Assembly (NCBI GenBank): GCA_036873755.1
Contig: JAVTVY010039159.1
Location: 110,218-174,217 of the forward strand
DNA length: 64,000 nt
Direction: 5' to 3'
From: Hanleya hanleyi
Taxonomy: Eukaryota; Mollusca; Polyplacophora; Lepidopleurida; Hanleyidae
Position numbers and translations under genes: made by a program. Positions 19,634 to 30,743 of this stretch are shown here, piece by piece. Under the pieces are notes generated by a model. It was not told where the DNA came from. It did no database searches and saw nothing but the letters and a program-made list of their open reading frames with translations. Positions within the stretch are counted from its first letter, which is position 1; every line of letters starts with the position of its first letter.

Positions 19634-21239
19634 TGAGACGACCAGCCTATGCTGTACAGTTTTGTTCTATTGATAGTTGTATTGAGATCGTTTTTCCAGT
19701 GCAAAAGCCTAACATGTAAATGTGTTATCGATGGCCTAATTTTCGTTTATGCCTGTAAAACGCTCACCTGATCAATTCAGAGTAATTTTAACAGCTGTTT
19801 TCTTGATGGATTGTATCAGTGTTTGGTACAGATCATTAGCATTTGCTGACAGGTGATGACATAATTCTTTTATGGAGTTATAGCTATTTTTATGCATCTT
19901 TGCCAATAAGTTCTGGACGATGTCCGCCATGTTGTTTCATGATGACACATCTAGACAGATTCGTATCTTGCTATAACTATTTATTGTCGCTGTTAGTAAT
20001 AACTAACGATCTGATTATTCTCAGAGGCATAATAGTTACTTATTCTCTTGGAATTAATGACTGTGAAATGTTTAATAAGCCGTAGAGTGAACTCTTATGG
20101 GTGGCTGTACAGTGTTTTGGTAATTTGGGAGGTTCCCGATAGGGGGCGCGCTATCGAATCACTGCACGAGCGGGAAGATATAAATACGTCGACGAGAGGA
20201 TCAGAAGTCAGATTGCTCTAAGCTTTCTCACTGAGAAGACCTGCCAATAAGGTACAATATGGGTTCTTACACTGATGATATGGCACTGAGTGACAAATAA
20301 AGAAGCCTTACCCCACCACACAGATGTCCCATACATTTTAGAGAGGAGCCATAAAAACCCATAACCCGAACCCATAACCCGTAAGAAACCTGTAACCCGT
20401 AACACCCGTAAGAAACCCGTAAGAGTTACGGGGTGTTACAGATGTATCTGTCCTATGATGACTATTAGCGATGAATAATCCTAACCCGTAATACCCGTAA
20501 GAAGTTACGGGGTGGTACGGATGTGTGCAACTGATGTTTTGAGTGGTTATAGATGAATAAACCCAGAACCCATAAAAACCCATAACAAGTCTATAACCCG
20601 TAATACCCGTAAGAAGTTACGGGGTATTACTCTGATGTTGTACCTGTGTTACAAGCATACCTAGTGAGGAAGTATACCCATAACAAACCCGTAATACCCG
20701 TAAGCAGTTACGGGGTATTACAGTGATAAACCCATAACACCTGTATGCCGTTACAGGTTATTTACACTGAAGTGGTGTTAATCTGAAGTGTATTCAGAGA
20801 TGATGAGTGACCTGTAACCACCCATAACTACCCATAACCATCCATGAGAGTTCGTGTGTTATATTGTATACACAGAGGTTACTTGACCAGTTTAATGCAA
20901 GTGTTTGCATCATGTTTCATCACACCACGTCACGCTATACAATATACATCTTGTGTTTTCTATGGCGAATAAAACCATACCTTTATTATGTTGAAACTTG
21001 AACACGGTGTTAACTTCATCTATGCAGTTTAAGTTCAACCTATCCTATCCTATGAGTTCAGATATCTCTCTATATCTGTGGTGTCAGAATCCTAGACGTT
21101 ATATCAAAGTATCATACTGAGAAGTACTGAGATGTTCGAGAAGTGTAATTAACCGCTATCCTGACCGGTACATGTTCTGAGCATCACTATAGTGTATTTC
21201 AATTACATTATATGGTGGCCAGAGTGTGTGATCGTTACA
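19634..21239 (+). repeat. 3' LTR of the Ty3/gypsy element
   Basis: Nearly identical to 9549-11159. Visible differences: T>A near 20055, a 5-bp deletion near 20369, C>T near 20391, T>C near 20748 and G>A near 21186. It starts TGAGACG and ends GTTACA. The TATA box is at about 20179, and AATAAA motifs near 20295 and 20968 are candidate poly(A) signals. Confidence 0.95.
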
Positions 21240-21330
21240 ATATGGAGTAGTAATAGAAGATACTAATCTAACTTATCTTTTGAGTGTCTTCCCTTAAAAG
21301 GGTAAATCATGGATATGATACAGAATATAC

Positions 21331-21570
21331 TTATTCTTGAGTGCCTCCATCCATGTAGCTGTGCTCGTGGTGTGATATGTAAACTCTACCAAGATGTCCG
21401 GATCCTCTACCACTCGGGTTGTTAGGTCTTCTTGGTCTTAGAGGGCGCCAAGCCACGCCATTCTCAATCCACCAACGACTTACGTCCAACTTGTCCTGTG
21501 AGACGAGCGTAGGACACACAGCTGAGATCATCAAGAAGAAAGTCAGTTTCAAGCTGAAAGACACAAGCAA
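21331..21570 (-). pseudogene. Conserved segment after the recombinase in DIRS element A
   Basis: The minus strand reads LDVSRWWIENGVAWRPLRP and PRRPNNPSGRG. Element C has the same block near 58,915-59,010 (LDVSRWWTEYDVAWRPLRP). In C it follows an acceptor-like TTTTACTTGTGTTTTCAG, so it may be a separate exon or a conserved 3' region. Function is unknown. Confidence 0.5.
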
Positions 21571-21710
21571 AAGATTAAAACTCTCAAAGTGTCAGACCAC
21601 TTAGATTGATGATTAGAGAGTCCATGATCGTCTATCCGACTTATTCCTTCCTTCAAAGACGATCATGATGAAGATTTAAAATTGAAACATACTTGAGACA
21701 AATGTTGGCT

Positions 21711-21783
21711 TGGAGAACCCGGGAATCGATTCCGGTACCTCTCGCACGCAAAGCGAGCGCTCTACCATTTGAGCTAGCTTCCC
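21711..21783 (-). tRNA. tRNA-Ala(TGC)-like sequence, probable pseudogene or SINE head
   Basis: The minus strand has a D arm with TAGCTCAAATGGTAGAGC, an anticodon stem-loop CTCGC-TTTGCGT-GCGAG (anticodon TGC) and a T arm with ATCGATT loop and CCGG pairing. The acceptor stem GGGAAGC/GTTCTCC has G-U pairs and one A-C mismatch, and the T stem has one mismatch, so it is probably not fully functional. Element C lacks this segment at the matching place, so about 115 bp including the tRNA was inserted into element A. A TTTT run follows on the minus strand near 21680. Confidence 0.6.
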
Positions 21784-21860
21784 TGGAGCAAGATGGCTGC
21801 CTTGCTGCAATGGTGACAAATTCTGCCCCCCCCTCTCTTCTTGAAAGAACTAACCACGTG

Positions 21861-22740
21861 CTAGGTAGCCCTTAGTGGCCTAAGCGTGGTCACACTATCT
21901 GACTGCACTGACATATCACACAGATAGAAATTTGTGAACGTGGAATTTGCAGTCCAGACACAAGAACTGGACAATATCATGAAGGGACAAGTTCTTGCAT
22001 AAAGGCCATGAGTAGCGATGGTACGAAACACATTAGAAGAAATGGAAGCCAGTAGTGGGGGCGTCAATAGTAAATCTACCTTCTGCCAATTGATAAGACT
22101 ATTTTATGGTCTTCTTCAACTACGCGGCTTTTCAAATATCAAGCCTTGCTGACCGGCGAAGGGATATGATAACCGTAGCCGAAAACCGCGAACGAAATCG
22201 GTACGAGTAAGATAGTGACGGAAGGCTCGAACAGGATCTAGTAGAAGATCGACCCCGAGGCCATGTACAAAGTCTGACAACGTAGGAATGGAGTACGACG
22301 TTGAGCGCACGGACCTGAACGAACAGACTCATTTTTGGCAATAAATTCAGGAATGGGCCGAAAAGAATGCAAGACCAATCCGCTGTCCAGGTCATAGAAG
22401 ATCTTTAAAGAGCATAAAGATGAGACACTCTGGACGTCAAAGCAAACGCCGCCACAAAGGCCGTCTCATAAGACACAGCTTTATAGACGCGGACTCTAAA
22501 GGTTCACAAGATGGTAAATCAGGGTACACAGAACCACACCGATATCCTATTTCGGTAACAGTTGGCGAGTACAACGCGACTGTAATGCGAAGGCGCGAAT
22601 AAGCGCAGAGATATAATCGTTAAGGCTAAAGTCGGTACCAAAGGTAAGACGTAACACGCTAGCCAGAGCAGATCGATAGCCCTCCATGGTGCTAATATGA
22701 CACTCCCTATCCTGGTGAAGGTGAAGGAGGAAGTCAATTG
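21861..22740 (-). pseudogene. Degraded DIRS tyrosine recombinase (element A)
   Basis: The minus strand shows, in shifting frames, a recombinase N-terminal part (IDFLLHLHQDRE..., with YRSALAS), PIPEFIAKNESV, DPVRAFRHYLTRTDF and, at the C-terminus, VWTANSTFTNFYLCDMSVQS, which carries the presumed nucleophilic Tyr in the FYL.D pattern of DIRS enzymes. Several stops and frameshifts separate the blocks. The same domains occur in element C at 57,943-58,690. Confidence 0.75.
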
Positions 22741-23489
22741 CGAGGGAAATAGAATCCCTTAATCACATAAAGAGATCAGCAAAGACGCTCATTAAAATGC
22801 AATAAATAGTCGTAGCATTGAAGCCCCGTAACATCCAGTTATGCTATTATTATAACATCGTTTACATAGGGTTGAGATGTGGTTACGTACACAAAAACAA
22901 CAAACACGTAAACATGAGAGGCAGAATAAAACCTCCGTAAGATCTCTCTTGAAGACAGGATATCAAAATCACATAATAATGCTTGATATAACAAGCGATT
23001 ACCTTCTTGGTATGCCACAGAATTGAATGGATGCAGGTGAGAACAATCAAAGTCCGAACAAAACATACAACAACAACATGAAACCTTGACGGACTGCTTA
23101 TAAAGACTCGGATTTCCCCGGCGGAGAAAACCGAACCTCCCGCGTCAAACGAGGGTAGTTCTCACAATCCTGGTAATTTATACAACAATTCAGTGGATAA
23201 AATCATGAAACAACGAAACAAAAACTTGTTCGTTTAAAGTACATCACAATAGGCTCCATACTGACCGAACAAAAAACGGAATGTTGGAGACTAATAAAAG
23301 CCTACCTCAAACACACCGGGTCGTAACTCAAAGTTTGTGTGAAGACGTAATATTGACTACACACTGGCCTAATGCAGGACTGTGTTATTTGTTAAACATG
23401 AGATTTCATAAAGACTTTTAGAAGAACATCGTCAGACGATCATTTCAAGAGAATTTAAAATCTCCGCCCCAAGTATTTAGCGACGTACG

Positions 23490-24128
23490 TCCAAAGACAC
23501 TAAACACGTGGCCGACTAAAACGAATCCAACATTCGCCCCACAAATAGATCGGGCACGGAATTAAATAAACTATGTCCACGTTGTTTATTAGCTTTCCTT
23601 TTGGAAGAGATATGTGGTACCGATAGACAGGCGAAATAACCTGCGGTAAAGAATTCTTTTGTCTGAAGGAGACAATGGAATGGCCAGGCACCGACCTGGT
23701 CTTTGTTGAGCGTACAAAGGAACGGGTTTTGGATCAACCTAGACAATGAAACTCCGGACCGGGTCAAACTGTCTAGCAACCTAGAATTATCTTCGTGTAT
23801 GATAGTATGGAATACATACCGACGTGGAGAAACTGGGTCTTGACCAGCTCGGTCAAGATCCTAACAACACTTCACACATTGACCAAAGAAATTTCTAAGA
23901 CCCGTCTGTCGATCTCCGAAATAGACGGGTCCTCACAAGCATATAAAACAAAGCACGACGGCCCTGGGCATAAATCTTCCAAGCCGTCGGAACCCATAAT
24001 ACATATTCCGCGCACGTGGACCCACAATAACACAAATCTTTACATGAAAAGCAAGCCGTGTGAGCGTCCAAAGGGAACAAATTTTTCCCGCACGTACGAC
24101 ACGGAATAAAAGACGGAACTCCCGACAT
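23490..24128 (-). pseudogene. Degraded DIRS gag-like ORF1 (element A)
   Basis: The ATG at 24128 starts MSGVPSFIPCRTCGKNL, matching element C ORF1 (54,427). The cysteine pattern C..C...H..C..C is retained at the start. The frame then breaks, and homology continues in other frames to about 23,490 (NSVPDLFVG). Confidence 0.75.
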
Positions 24129-24299
24129 AATAATACAGTAAGTAAGTTCCGAATAAACAACAAACTCAACACTTGATAAAGGATATACCAGCGAGACAAC
24201 AACAACCAATGTTGTAAAATTGACTCTGAATACTTCCCTAGATGTGCACTGCTCGAGCAAACAGGAGAAAGAGGAAGAGAATGGGCTGTGCATTGTCTT

Positions 24300-24466
24300 A
24301 TATAGTAACCACGTTGGGAAGAGTGAGAGCTCTCCTAGGGGCGGATAACTCTATCTCCTAGGGGAGATAATTTTTAGTTTTAACTTCCGTTTTCTACGTT
24401 TGATTGTGCATTTAAATGGAGTTTAAAGGCAATAATTGAAGCAGGTTTACGATTTAGGCAACGAAT
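24300..24466 (-). repeat. Left inverted terminal repeat of DIRS element A
   Basis: It matches the left ITR of element C on the minus strand, including TCCGTTTTCTACGTTTGATT and GAAGCAGGTTTA near the outer end. CTCCTAGGGG occurs twice in tandem. No right ITR of this copy remains. Confidence 0.75.
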
Positions 24467-24679
24467 GGGTAGTTTACGATGTCGAAATTGTAATCATCTC
24501 TTTTGTCATAAAATCAACGAGAGAGAAGGCCCATTTCATTTTTACAGGGACATATATGATGTGTCGGTAGGGCTATCTGTAGTTTTCATCAAAACCAGTG
24601 AAGGTGGATATATATCCTTCACTGCATCATTTATCTCTTGCAGGAAACAATCCTATGTTTATGTATACTATGATTGTCT
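24467..24679. other. No recognisable feature
   Basis: No gene or repeat assigned. A short ORF starting at 24465 has no recognisable domain. Confidence 0.3.
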
Positions 24680-24790
24680 TTTTGAATTAGATGCTAATAC
24701 TGTTATATGGAAAATGAAATAGGTCTTTGGATTATGGACGCGGATATTCTCTATTGGACGACGGCTGGATTATGAATGACGGACTAGACG
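24680..24790 (+). repeat. DIRS-derived fragment
   Basis: CTAATACTGTTATATGG, then GGTCTTTGGATTATGGACG and GGACGACGGC, match element C at 57,548-57,640 in plus orientation. It lies just outside element A in the opposite orientation, so it is a separate fragment or a rearranged part. Confidence 0.65.
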
Positions 24791-26420
24791 CTTGTAATAT
24801 AGCGATTATCCACAGAGTCTATGTAGCGTTCAGTTTTTAGAAATAGTGACGCAATACCTTTCCCAAAATGTTTTTACCTCCTGAAGAGCCCTCGTCAAAA
24901 AGGGTTGAAAGAAGCTTGGTGATGCATCTTCTAGAACCAGCTTATTGTGATCCATGCCCTCCCCCCCCCCCCTTTTTCCATATTACATACACTACACAGT
25001 TTGCACTTTCTGGTAATCCCCCCCCCCCCGGAAGGTTACCTCTGACGGAACTTCGGCTCTTTGTAGAAGGGGTCAATCATTTGTAGATTCAAAGGATGAT
25101 TCTAGGATTAAACCGCGTACAATGCATATACTATTGGTAATACATCTGATCTTATGTCATCCCAGAAATCGCTCCTTGTCTTTACAATGACGTCGTTAAG
25201 TCTCAGAATGCTGAAGCAAAGCGAGATATTTCAGGTTATGTCTCGTATTTCGTATGGATGGGTGGCCTGGTTTATTTATTTCTTCAACATGCATCGAGAT
25301 ACTGGTCAGGTTGAAATCACGAAAGTTGAAGGGGTTCGCTTTATAGTCTTTCCTTGTTGCTTTCGATGTGAAAGATCCGCTGCAGGTCCAGGGAGACGTG
25401 TATGTGCACTGATGGAGTAGTAGAGCAAGGACTGTTTCGCAGGTACACAGGGGCGTGTTTGGGGAGATGTGGATCATATTGGGTCAAATGGGACGCGCTC
25501 AGGTAGAAGACGACTGGGGGTAATACGCACATGTGCACTGGGGGATTAGTAGAGGAAAGGAAGTTTCAGATGTGCACATGTTCATGTGCGGAGTAGTAGA
25601 GGCAGAGCATTTCAGGGTGAATGAATGGCCCCCTCAATCTGTCTGCAAAGACATCTGGAAGCGCATCATATCATAGTGTCAGGTAAATGAGTGTTAACGC
25701 CTGCCAATGGTTAATTTAATACTTTAAAGCTTTGGTGAAATAGCCCAGAAGCTCTGATAGCCCAGAAGCCATAGAATGGGCAATCATAATGTACCGATTA
25801 AGGTCAATCGTTACACCGCAACGCCTGAATGCTCTATCTTAATGCCCTACCGTTACACCTTAATGCCCTATTAGCACTTGCTCCGAGTGTAGACGCACGT
25901 TCTCCAGACACTACGATAAGATGTGGCACCAGAATACTTTGCAGATACTGAGAGCATACAGGCTGATAATGAGAGTCCATCGATACTGAGAGTCTACCCA
26001 TTGATACTGAAAGCTTGGCCGCTGATAGCCAGGCCATGTCCCCGTGAAGCTTGAATGACGAAGAACCTATCTTTTGGGATCAAATTGTCACTACAGCTAT
26101 TAATACCCATGCAGAAGTGATCGAAGATACTGCACAAGAACACTTACAACAAAGGTACATCTAAATGCACCTCTACATCACAAAAAACATAGCGATCTAT
26201 CAACAATATAGATGGTTTCCACTGGAAATGAAGATCCCATGCGTCTAGCCATCATGAAAGCCAAGCATCAATGGGAAGAGGACATGAGTTTACCACCCCC
26301 GAGATGCTGAAATATGCCGTCAAAATGCGCAAACAGGTGTTCCAGGGCTTGCTCTAAGGAATCCTGGACTGGCCAAAGATTCTTATGACCTGGGGCTACA
26401 GATGAGGGGGCAACATCAAC
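24791..26420. other. Gene-free repeat-derived DNA
   Basis: There are poly-C runs at 24959-24972 and 25019-25029. The block 25,790-26,040 (AATGCCCTACCGTTACACC... GATACTGAGAGCATAC) has a diverged second copy at 27,095-27,380, so it is an old duplication. No coding exon was recognised. Confidence 0.5.
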
Positions 26421-26590
26421 CAACCATGCTTGAAAGGCGGCTTCTCAAATGGGGGCTTCTGATTGGACAAGAGCAACCATGATGATGATGACACACAAAG
26501 ACAATAAACACCATCATAAACATACCCAGTGCAGATCCCCCAGCTTGTGTACGATGTAACACTGGGGATTTGTGAACTTGTTGATTTCTC
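26421..26590 (+). repeat. Dispersed repeat related to 2301-2470
   Basis: CTTCTGATTGGACAAGAG, ACATACCCAGTGCAGATCC and GATGTAACACTGGGGA match the centre of the inverted array at 2.3-2.47 kb, with an extra segment between the blocks. Family unknown. Confidence 0.6.
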
Positions 26591-27539
26591 TTTCACCTGT
26601 CTGCGTCATGCATTAAGACATAGCATACGACTAGGTATAAAAGTGTGTGTGTGCAGGGGATTTTACTTCCAGACTTATGGCATCAAGATGGGCATTGAGC
26701 AAAGTCACCACCTCTGCTTCCATCAACCACCACCACTGCCACAAACCCTTTTGTAACATTCATCTCCAAATACAGGCCGGGCTGCTATGGGTTGGTGTAT
26801 AGGGATGTACTTTTCACCCACCCCGAGTATGTAAGTGAACAACACTGAACTTTCTCTACTACTGATGTCACGGTCACGTGGTACTGGGCACAACCCCAAT
26901 CTTGGTTTATATCATGCCAGAACTATAGTGACCATGACCTCCATGGCCCACAGCGCACTGAAATGTCACACTTCAAATACCCTTCCTATACTACTGCCGA
27001 AACCCCATGCACCGAATTACCTTGAATGCCAGACAAAATTACCACTCCAGTCGGACTCCTGTCAAAGACTGTCATTATGCCTTATTGCCCATTGTTACAC
27101 CTGAACGCTCATCTCAATGCCGTAATGCCCTATGTAACACCTTAATGCCCCATCTTAACGCTGGTCTATGAAAGCAGCCCTAGCAAAAAGACAATCACAG
27201 TCGACCATCAACATGGTTTATACTTGTTCTCAGTGTGGACACACGTTCACCAGACATTATATGATGTGACTGCTCCTATGGAGGCAGAGGAGTCCGAATC
27301 CAGGAAGGCCACTTAGGCAGATACTGAGAGCATACATGCTGATTCAGAGTTCCATCGACTGATACTGACAGTATTCATTGATACTGAAAGCTCGAATATT
27401 TCCGCAGAAGGTATGCACTGTTCACCACCCTAGTCCGACTTTGCACCACGAGAGCTTCAATATGACACCCCACACAGCCCATAGCGGCCAGGTATGACCC
27501 ACCAATCATCCAAGTCTTCCTACTGAGTAAGCATGCACA
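26591..27539. other. No gene; second copy of an old duplication at 27,095-27,380
   Basis: TTAATGCCCCATCTTAACG, GCAGATACTGAGAGCATAC and ATTGATACTGAAAGCT repeat the pattern seen at 25,790-26,040. No exon or RNA gene was recognised in the rest. Confidence 0.5.
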
Positions 27540-28730
27540 CGAGGACGTCACCGGCTAAAGTGAACAAACTGGCTAAAGTGAAACAATGGGGCCCAGCGAG
27601 ACCCCACCCAATTGAACTCTACAGCATAAACCTGACCGATCGCATCACCACAATATAGTCTGCTCCACAAAAATTTTACCTCAACTACCCCAAAACTCCC
27701 ACTCAAATGCCCTTTTTCTACTATTTTCCAACAGACCATGCACTGATTGACATCATTTCCAGAAAAAAACTACCTCAGTCTGACTCTACCCCATGAGTGC
27801 TTCAAGATGATACCCAGCACTGCCCATTTGGACCGCAGATGGCTCAACTGGCACCCAAAATGTCCACCTCAGGCCATTTTTCATGCGAAGTCAACCAATG
27901 GCCCCCAAGACTCTTCCATCCTACTCTACAGTGTAAACGTGATCAATCACATATCACACTCTATTCTTTGCTTCACAAAAAAATTGACGAAATATTCCAC
28001 CCAAACATCCTTTTTCTAATATTTTCCGACTGCATGTACAGATTGACCTCTGTGCTGAGTGTGCATAACAACTTTTACAATGAAAGCCAATGGCCCCATG
28101 ACCCCTCCAGTCATACTCTACAGCATGAGACAGATGGATTAAACACTCACACTCTATACTTTGCTCCATGAAAAAATTGACCAGCGCTTCAATATGACAA
28201 CACACATGACCACGGCTAGCTCATCTGTAGCCCAAACCATCCTCTTTAAGGCCTACCTGATGAGTGTGCATGCACACAATTTTACCAGTGAAAAACCAAT
28301 GGCCCCAAGATCCCTCCCATCGTATGCTACAGCACGAGACAAAAATCAATTAAATACCCACACTCTATAGGCCTACATTGCTTCACAAAAATTTGACAAC
28401 TACCCCTCGAAACTGTCCTTTTTCTACTAATTCCCAGCTGCACATGCACAGATTGACAGCACTTCTGGTAAAAAACGCTCAGATACTCTGCACGACCCTT
28501 TGGATCATGGATGGCTCAGTTATACCCCAAACTGTCCACCCCAGGCCTTCCCGATGAGTGCAGAACTCCCCCAGAGAGACCCTCTAGTCAAACTCTACAG
28601 CATCAACCAAATCGATCAAATACTCAGACTCTACTTTGCTCCACAAGAAAAATTCATGGGTTCATGTACAGTCCATCTTTCCAGATTTTTTGCATTGAAG
28701 TGACTGGTCAGCAAATGGAGGCCCACTGAC
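27540..28730 (+). repeat. Diverged tandem repeat, ~210-bp unit
   Basis: Recurring landmarks are CAATGGCCCC, CTCTACAGCAT, CACACTCTATACTTTGCTCC, AAAAATTGAC and CCTTTTTCTACTA. About five to six units are present, each strongly diverged. Small ORFs are not conserved. Confidence 0.7.
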
Positions 28731-28993
28731 TATCGATTTTGCCCATGTTTACAAAAATTTTCAAACATTTCTTCTTCTAACATCCAAGTTACAATGTACA
28801 CCCACAATGACAGAATACACTGGACAACAGTTTATCTGACAAAATATTCTATTTATTCGCCAGAAGTTACACATTGAATCAGTGTGAATTACAATACCTT
28901 GTGAGGTAATAAAATGTTGTCAGACTGTCATGACTGTATAGACTAAAGTTTTGGATCAGTCAACAGTTTTTTAACATTCAACTGATGCTATTC
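28731..28993 (-). other. Probable 3' untranslated region of THUMPD1
   Basis: On the minus strand, downstream of the stop at 28994, an AATAAA motif lies near 28,852-28,857 (CGAATAAATAG) and another near 28,905. The transcript end is inferred to be near 28,830-28,900. Confidence 0.45.
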
Positions 28994-30079
28994 TCAGGAT
29001 TGGTCAGCTTTCTCTTCAAATGAGACTTCAGTTTTCCCTTCTGTTGTTCCCTTCTTTTCAATTTTCTCCAGATTCTGCAACTCAGTCCTCATGTCACCTC
29101 TTCCAGCATCAGTTCCACCCACCTCACCACTTCCTCTATCTATTCCACCCACATCACCACATCCTCTATCAATTCCACCCACCTCACCACTTCCTTTATC
29201 TATTCCACCCACATCACCATTTCCTGTATCAATTCCACCCACATCACCACTTTCTTTATCTATTCCACCCACCTCACCGCAACCTGTATCATCTCCACCC
29301 ACATCACCACTTGCAGTATTTATTCCACCCAACTCTTCACATGCAGTGGACTCATTCTGATCCACAAGTCTTGTTGCACCAGCTTCTGCAGTGGAAATTT
29401 CGCTTGTACTCGTCTGTGTGGTGCTTTTATCCTCTTGGCTTCTCGGGGCAGCTTCTGGGTCTTTTGTATCAATGGTGACTTCATGGAGGTTGTATTTGCG
29501 TAATCTATAGAAGTCCTTAACCACCCCTAGGCAACAGACACTGCCTAAAATCTCAACCAGAACCAAATAATCTGGCCGATCATAGTGGCAGGAATTCAAA
29601 GGATTCATTTCTTTAATCAAGTGTCCCAGTTTTGGCACCACTGTATCCCGCTTGATGGTGCCATTGTTTCTGACCTTGATTAATACAGAAAATGTATGGC
29701 TTGTACCGAATGGGGTACGAAAGTATGGCCCGAATAGCTCCTCCGCTGTCTTCATTATATCATCTACATTTGCTTTGCACGTGACCTGAATCGGTAACAA
29801 CCGGGCGGCATAGCGAGCTTTCTGTACCTTTTTCTCCGCAAAATCATTCAGTATGTAGTGGGCTAAGTCACTTGGATTGTTCAAACTGGTTTGAATGAAA
29901 ACACAGTTTTTAGCACCACTTGTTACACTCTGAAAGCGTCTATCAGATGGCTTGGTTTCTTTTAATGCTTTCACTTCTTTATCCAAAGCCTTCTCTATAT
30001 CCTCTTCTTCGGATTCTTCATCTTCATTCTCACTACTATCCAGGTTGTCATTGTCAGCCCCTTCTTTGCCCGACTGGAA
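28994..30079 (-). CDS. THUMPD1: THUMPD1, exon 2 (THUMP domain and C-terminus)
   Basis: THUMPD1 (yeast Tan1) binds tRNA and helps NAT10 make N4-acetylcytidine in tRNA-Ser and tRNA-Leu; the role is known from the family. Exon 2 begins at FQSGKEG after a TTTTTCAG acceptor on the minus strand and ends at the stop at 28994. The acidic linker is followed by RRFQSVTSGAKNCVFIQT, then THUMP-domain motifs RLLPIQVTCKA, FSVLIKVRNNG, DYLVLVEILGSVCCLGVVKD and RKYNLHEV. These align well with my memory of human THUMPD1. The C-terminus holds about eight 10-residue repeats of the type GGIDKGSGEV (nucleotides ~29,090-29,340), which I do not expect in human THUMPD1. Spliced length is about 432 residues against roughly 350 in human. 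Confidence 0.92.
   Translation of the reverse strand, partial: FQSGKEGADNDNLDSSENEDEESEEEDIEKALDKEVKALKETKPSDRRFQSVTSGAKNCVFIQTSLNNPSDLAHYILNDFAEKKVQKARYAARLLPIQVTCKANVDDIMKTAEELFGPYFRTPFGTSHTFSVLIKVRNNGTIKRDTVVPKLGHLIKEMNPLNSCHYDRPDYLVLVEILGSVCCLGVVKDFYRLRKYNLHEVTIDTKDPEAAPRSQEDKSTTQTSTSEISTAEAGATRLVDQNESTACEELGGINTASGDVGGDDTGCGEVGGIDKESGDVGGIDTGNGDVGGIDKGSGEVGGIDRGCGDVGGIDRGSGEVGGTDAGRGDMRTELQNLEKIEKKGTTEGKTEVSFEEKADQS
29088..29340 (-). repeat. 30-bp coding minisatellite in THUMPD1
   Basis: About eight tandem 30-bp units encode GGID-x-GSG-(D/E)-V. They are in frame and near the C-terminus. The antisense frames give Pro- and His-rich repeats that are artefacts. Confidence 0.85.
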
Positions 30080-30743
30080 CTGAAAAATAGTCATTGAATA
30101 AACATGGATGGGTTATGGTCAAAGGGAGATAATCACATGAAATAGCACAGAGTTATGTCTCTTATTGTTAACTGGTCTTTCATCCCCTGCATTTTTCTTA
30201 TGACACAAATTGGCCTACAACAAATCTTGAACTGTGAGAAAGTCTTATGTGTTCTTATCCATTGTGTAGTGTTCTTATCCATTGTGTAAAGTGGATCTGA
30301 TGCTATTGTTTCATCCACAGACAATATCAATGGTCTATCACAATTGTTTAACATGTGCTGTTCACTTGTCATTTATGTCGGTACTGGAGATACATGTATA
30401 CAAATGAGGCACCTACCATGCTGACATAAGAAAAGCACTGCTACAGTATCTAATGTAAGAACAAATGCTAGAATAAAACACACCATGTATATCCAAATAT
30501 GGTACTAATCCATATGACCTGGAACTGGAGATATCGAACAGCTTACAAAAGTTAACAGACGAACAGAACTCAATATCTCATTTAACCTCGTTTCATGATG
30601 GGCGTATAAAATCAGACCACAGGTATATAGGCATACCAAGATTACTTAACAAATTTCAATAAAAACTTGCTGAATAAATTTTCATATTGAGACACAGAAC
30701 AGGGTACCGGTAGCGATAGGGTTACAAGAAACACATTTCTCAC
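30080..30743 (-). other. THUMPD1 intron 1
   Basis: GT...AG intron on the minus strand between exons 1 and 2. It separates codon-complete exons (phase 0). It contains one AGGGAGATAA motif near 30,123 and no other feature. Confidence 0.85.

Larger units (their letters stand above)
9549..21239 (+). mobile_element. Complete Ty3/gypsy LTR retrotransposon (11.7 kb)
   Basis: The order is 5' LTR, tRNA primer site, gag, pol (protease, reverse transcriptase, RNase H, integrase), a third ORF, purine-rich tract, 3' LTR. RNase H before integrase defines the Ty3/gypsy arrangement. All three ORFs are open for their full length. The LTRs (1611 and 1606 bp) differ by only about four substitutions and one 5-bp indel, so insertion was recent. 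The integrase lacks a chromodomain and ends in a GPY-type module. The third ORF is not envelope-like. The element could be autonomous; I cannot name its lineage. Confidence 0.95.
21240..24466 (-). mobile_element. DIRS-like element A, truncated (minus strand)
   Basis: Read on the minus strand from 24466, it follows element C (54,085-60,566) base for base in long stretches: outer end, gag-like ORF, non-coding middle, tyrosine recombinase and 3' region. About 2.2 kb corresponding to 55.79-57.98 kb of C, including the reverse transcriptase remnant, is missing at 22,742. The downstream end stops at the LTR retrotransposon (21,239), so the right ITR and ICR are absent. All ORFs are broken, so this copy is non-autonomous. 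Confidence 0.85.

Noticed and set aside
29020..29478. 152-codon plus-strand His/Phe-rich ORF
   Set aside because: Antisense of the THUMPD1 30-bp repeat.
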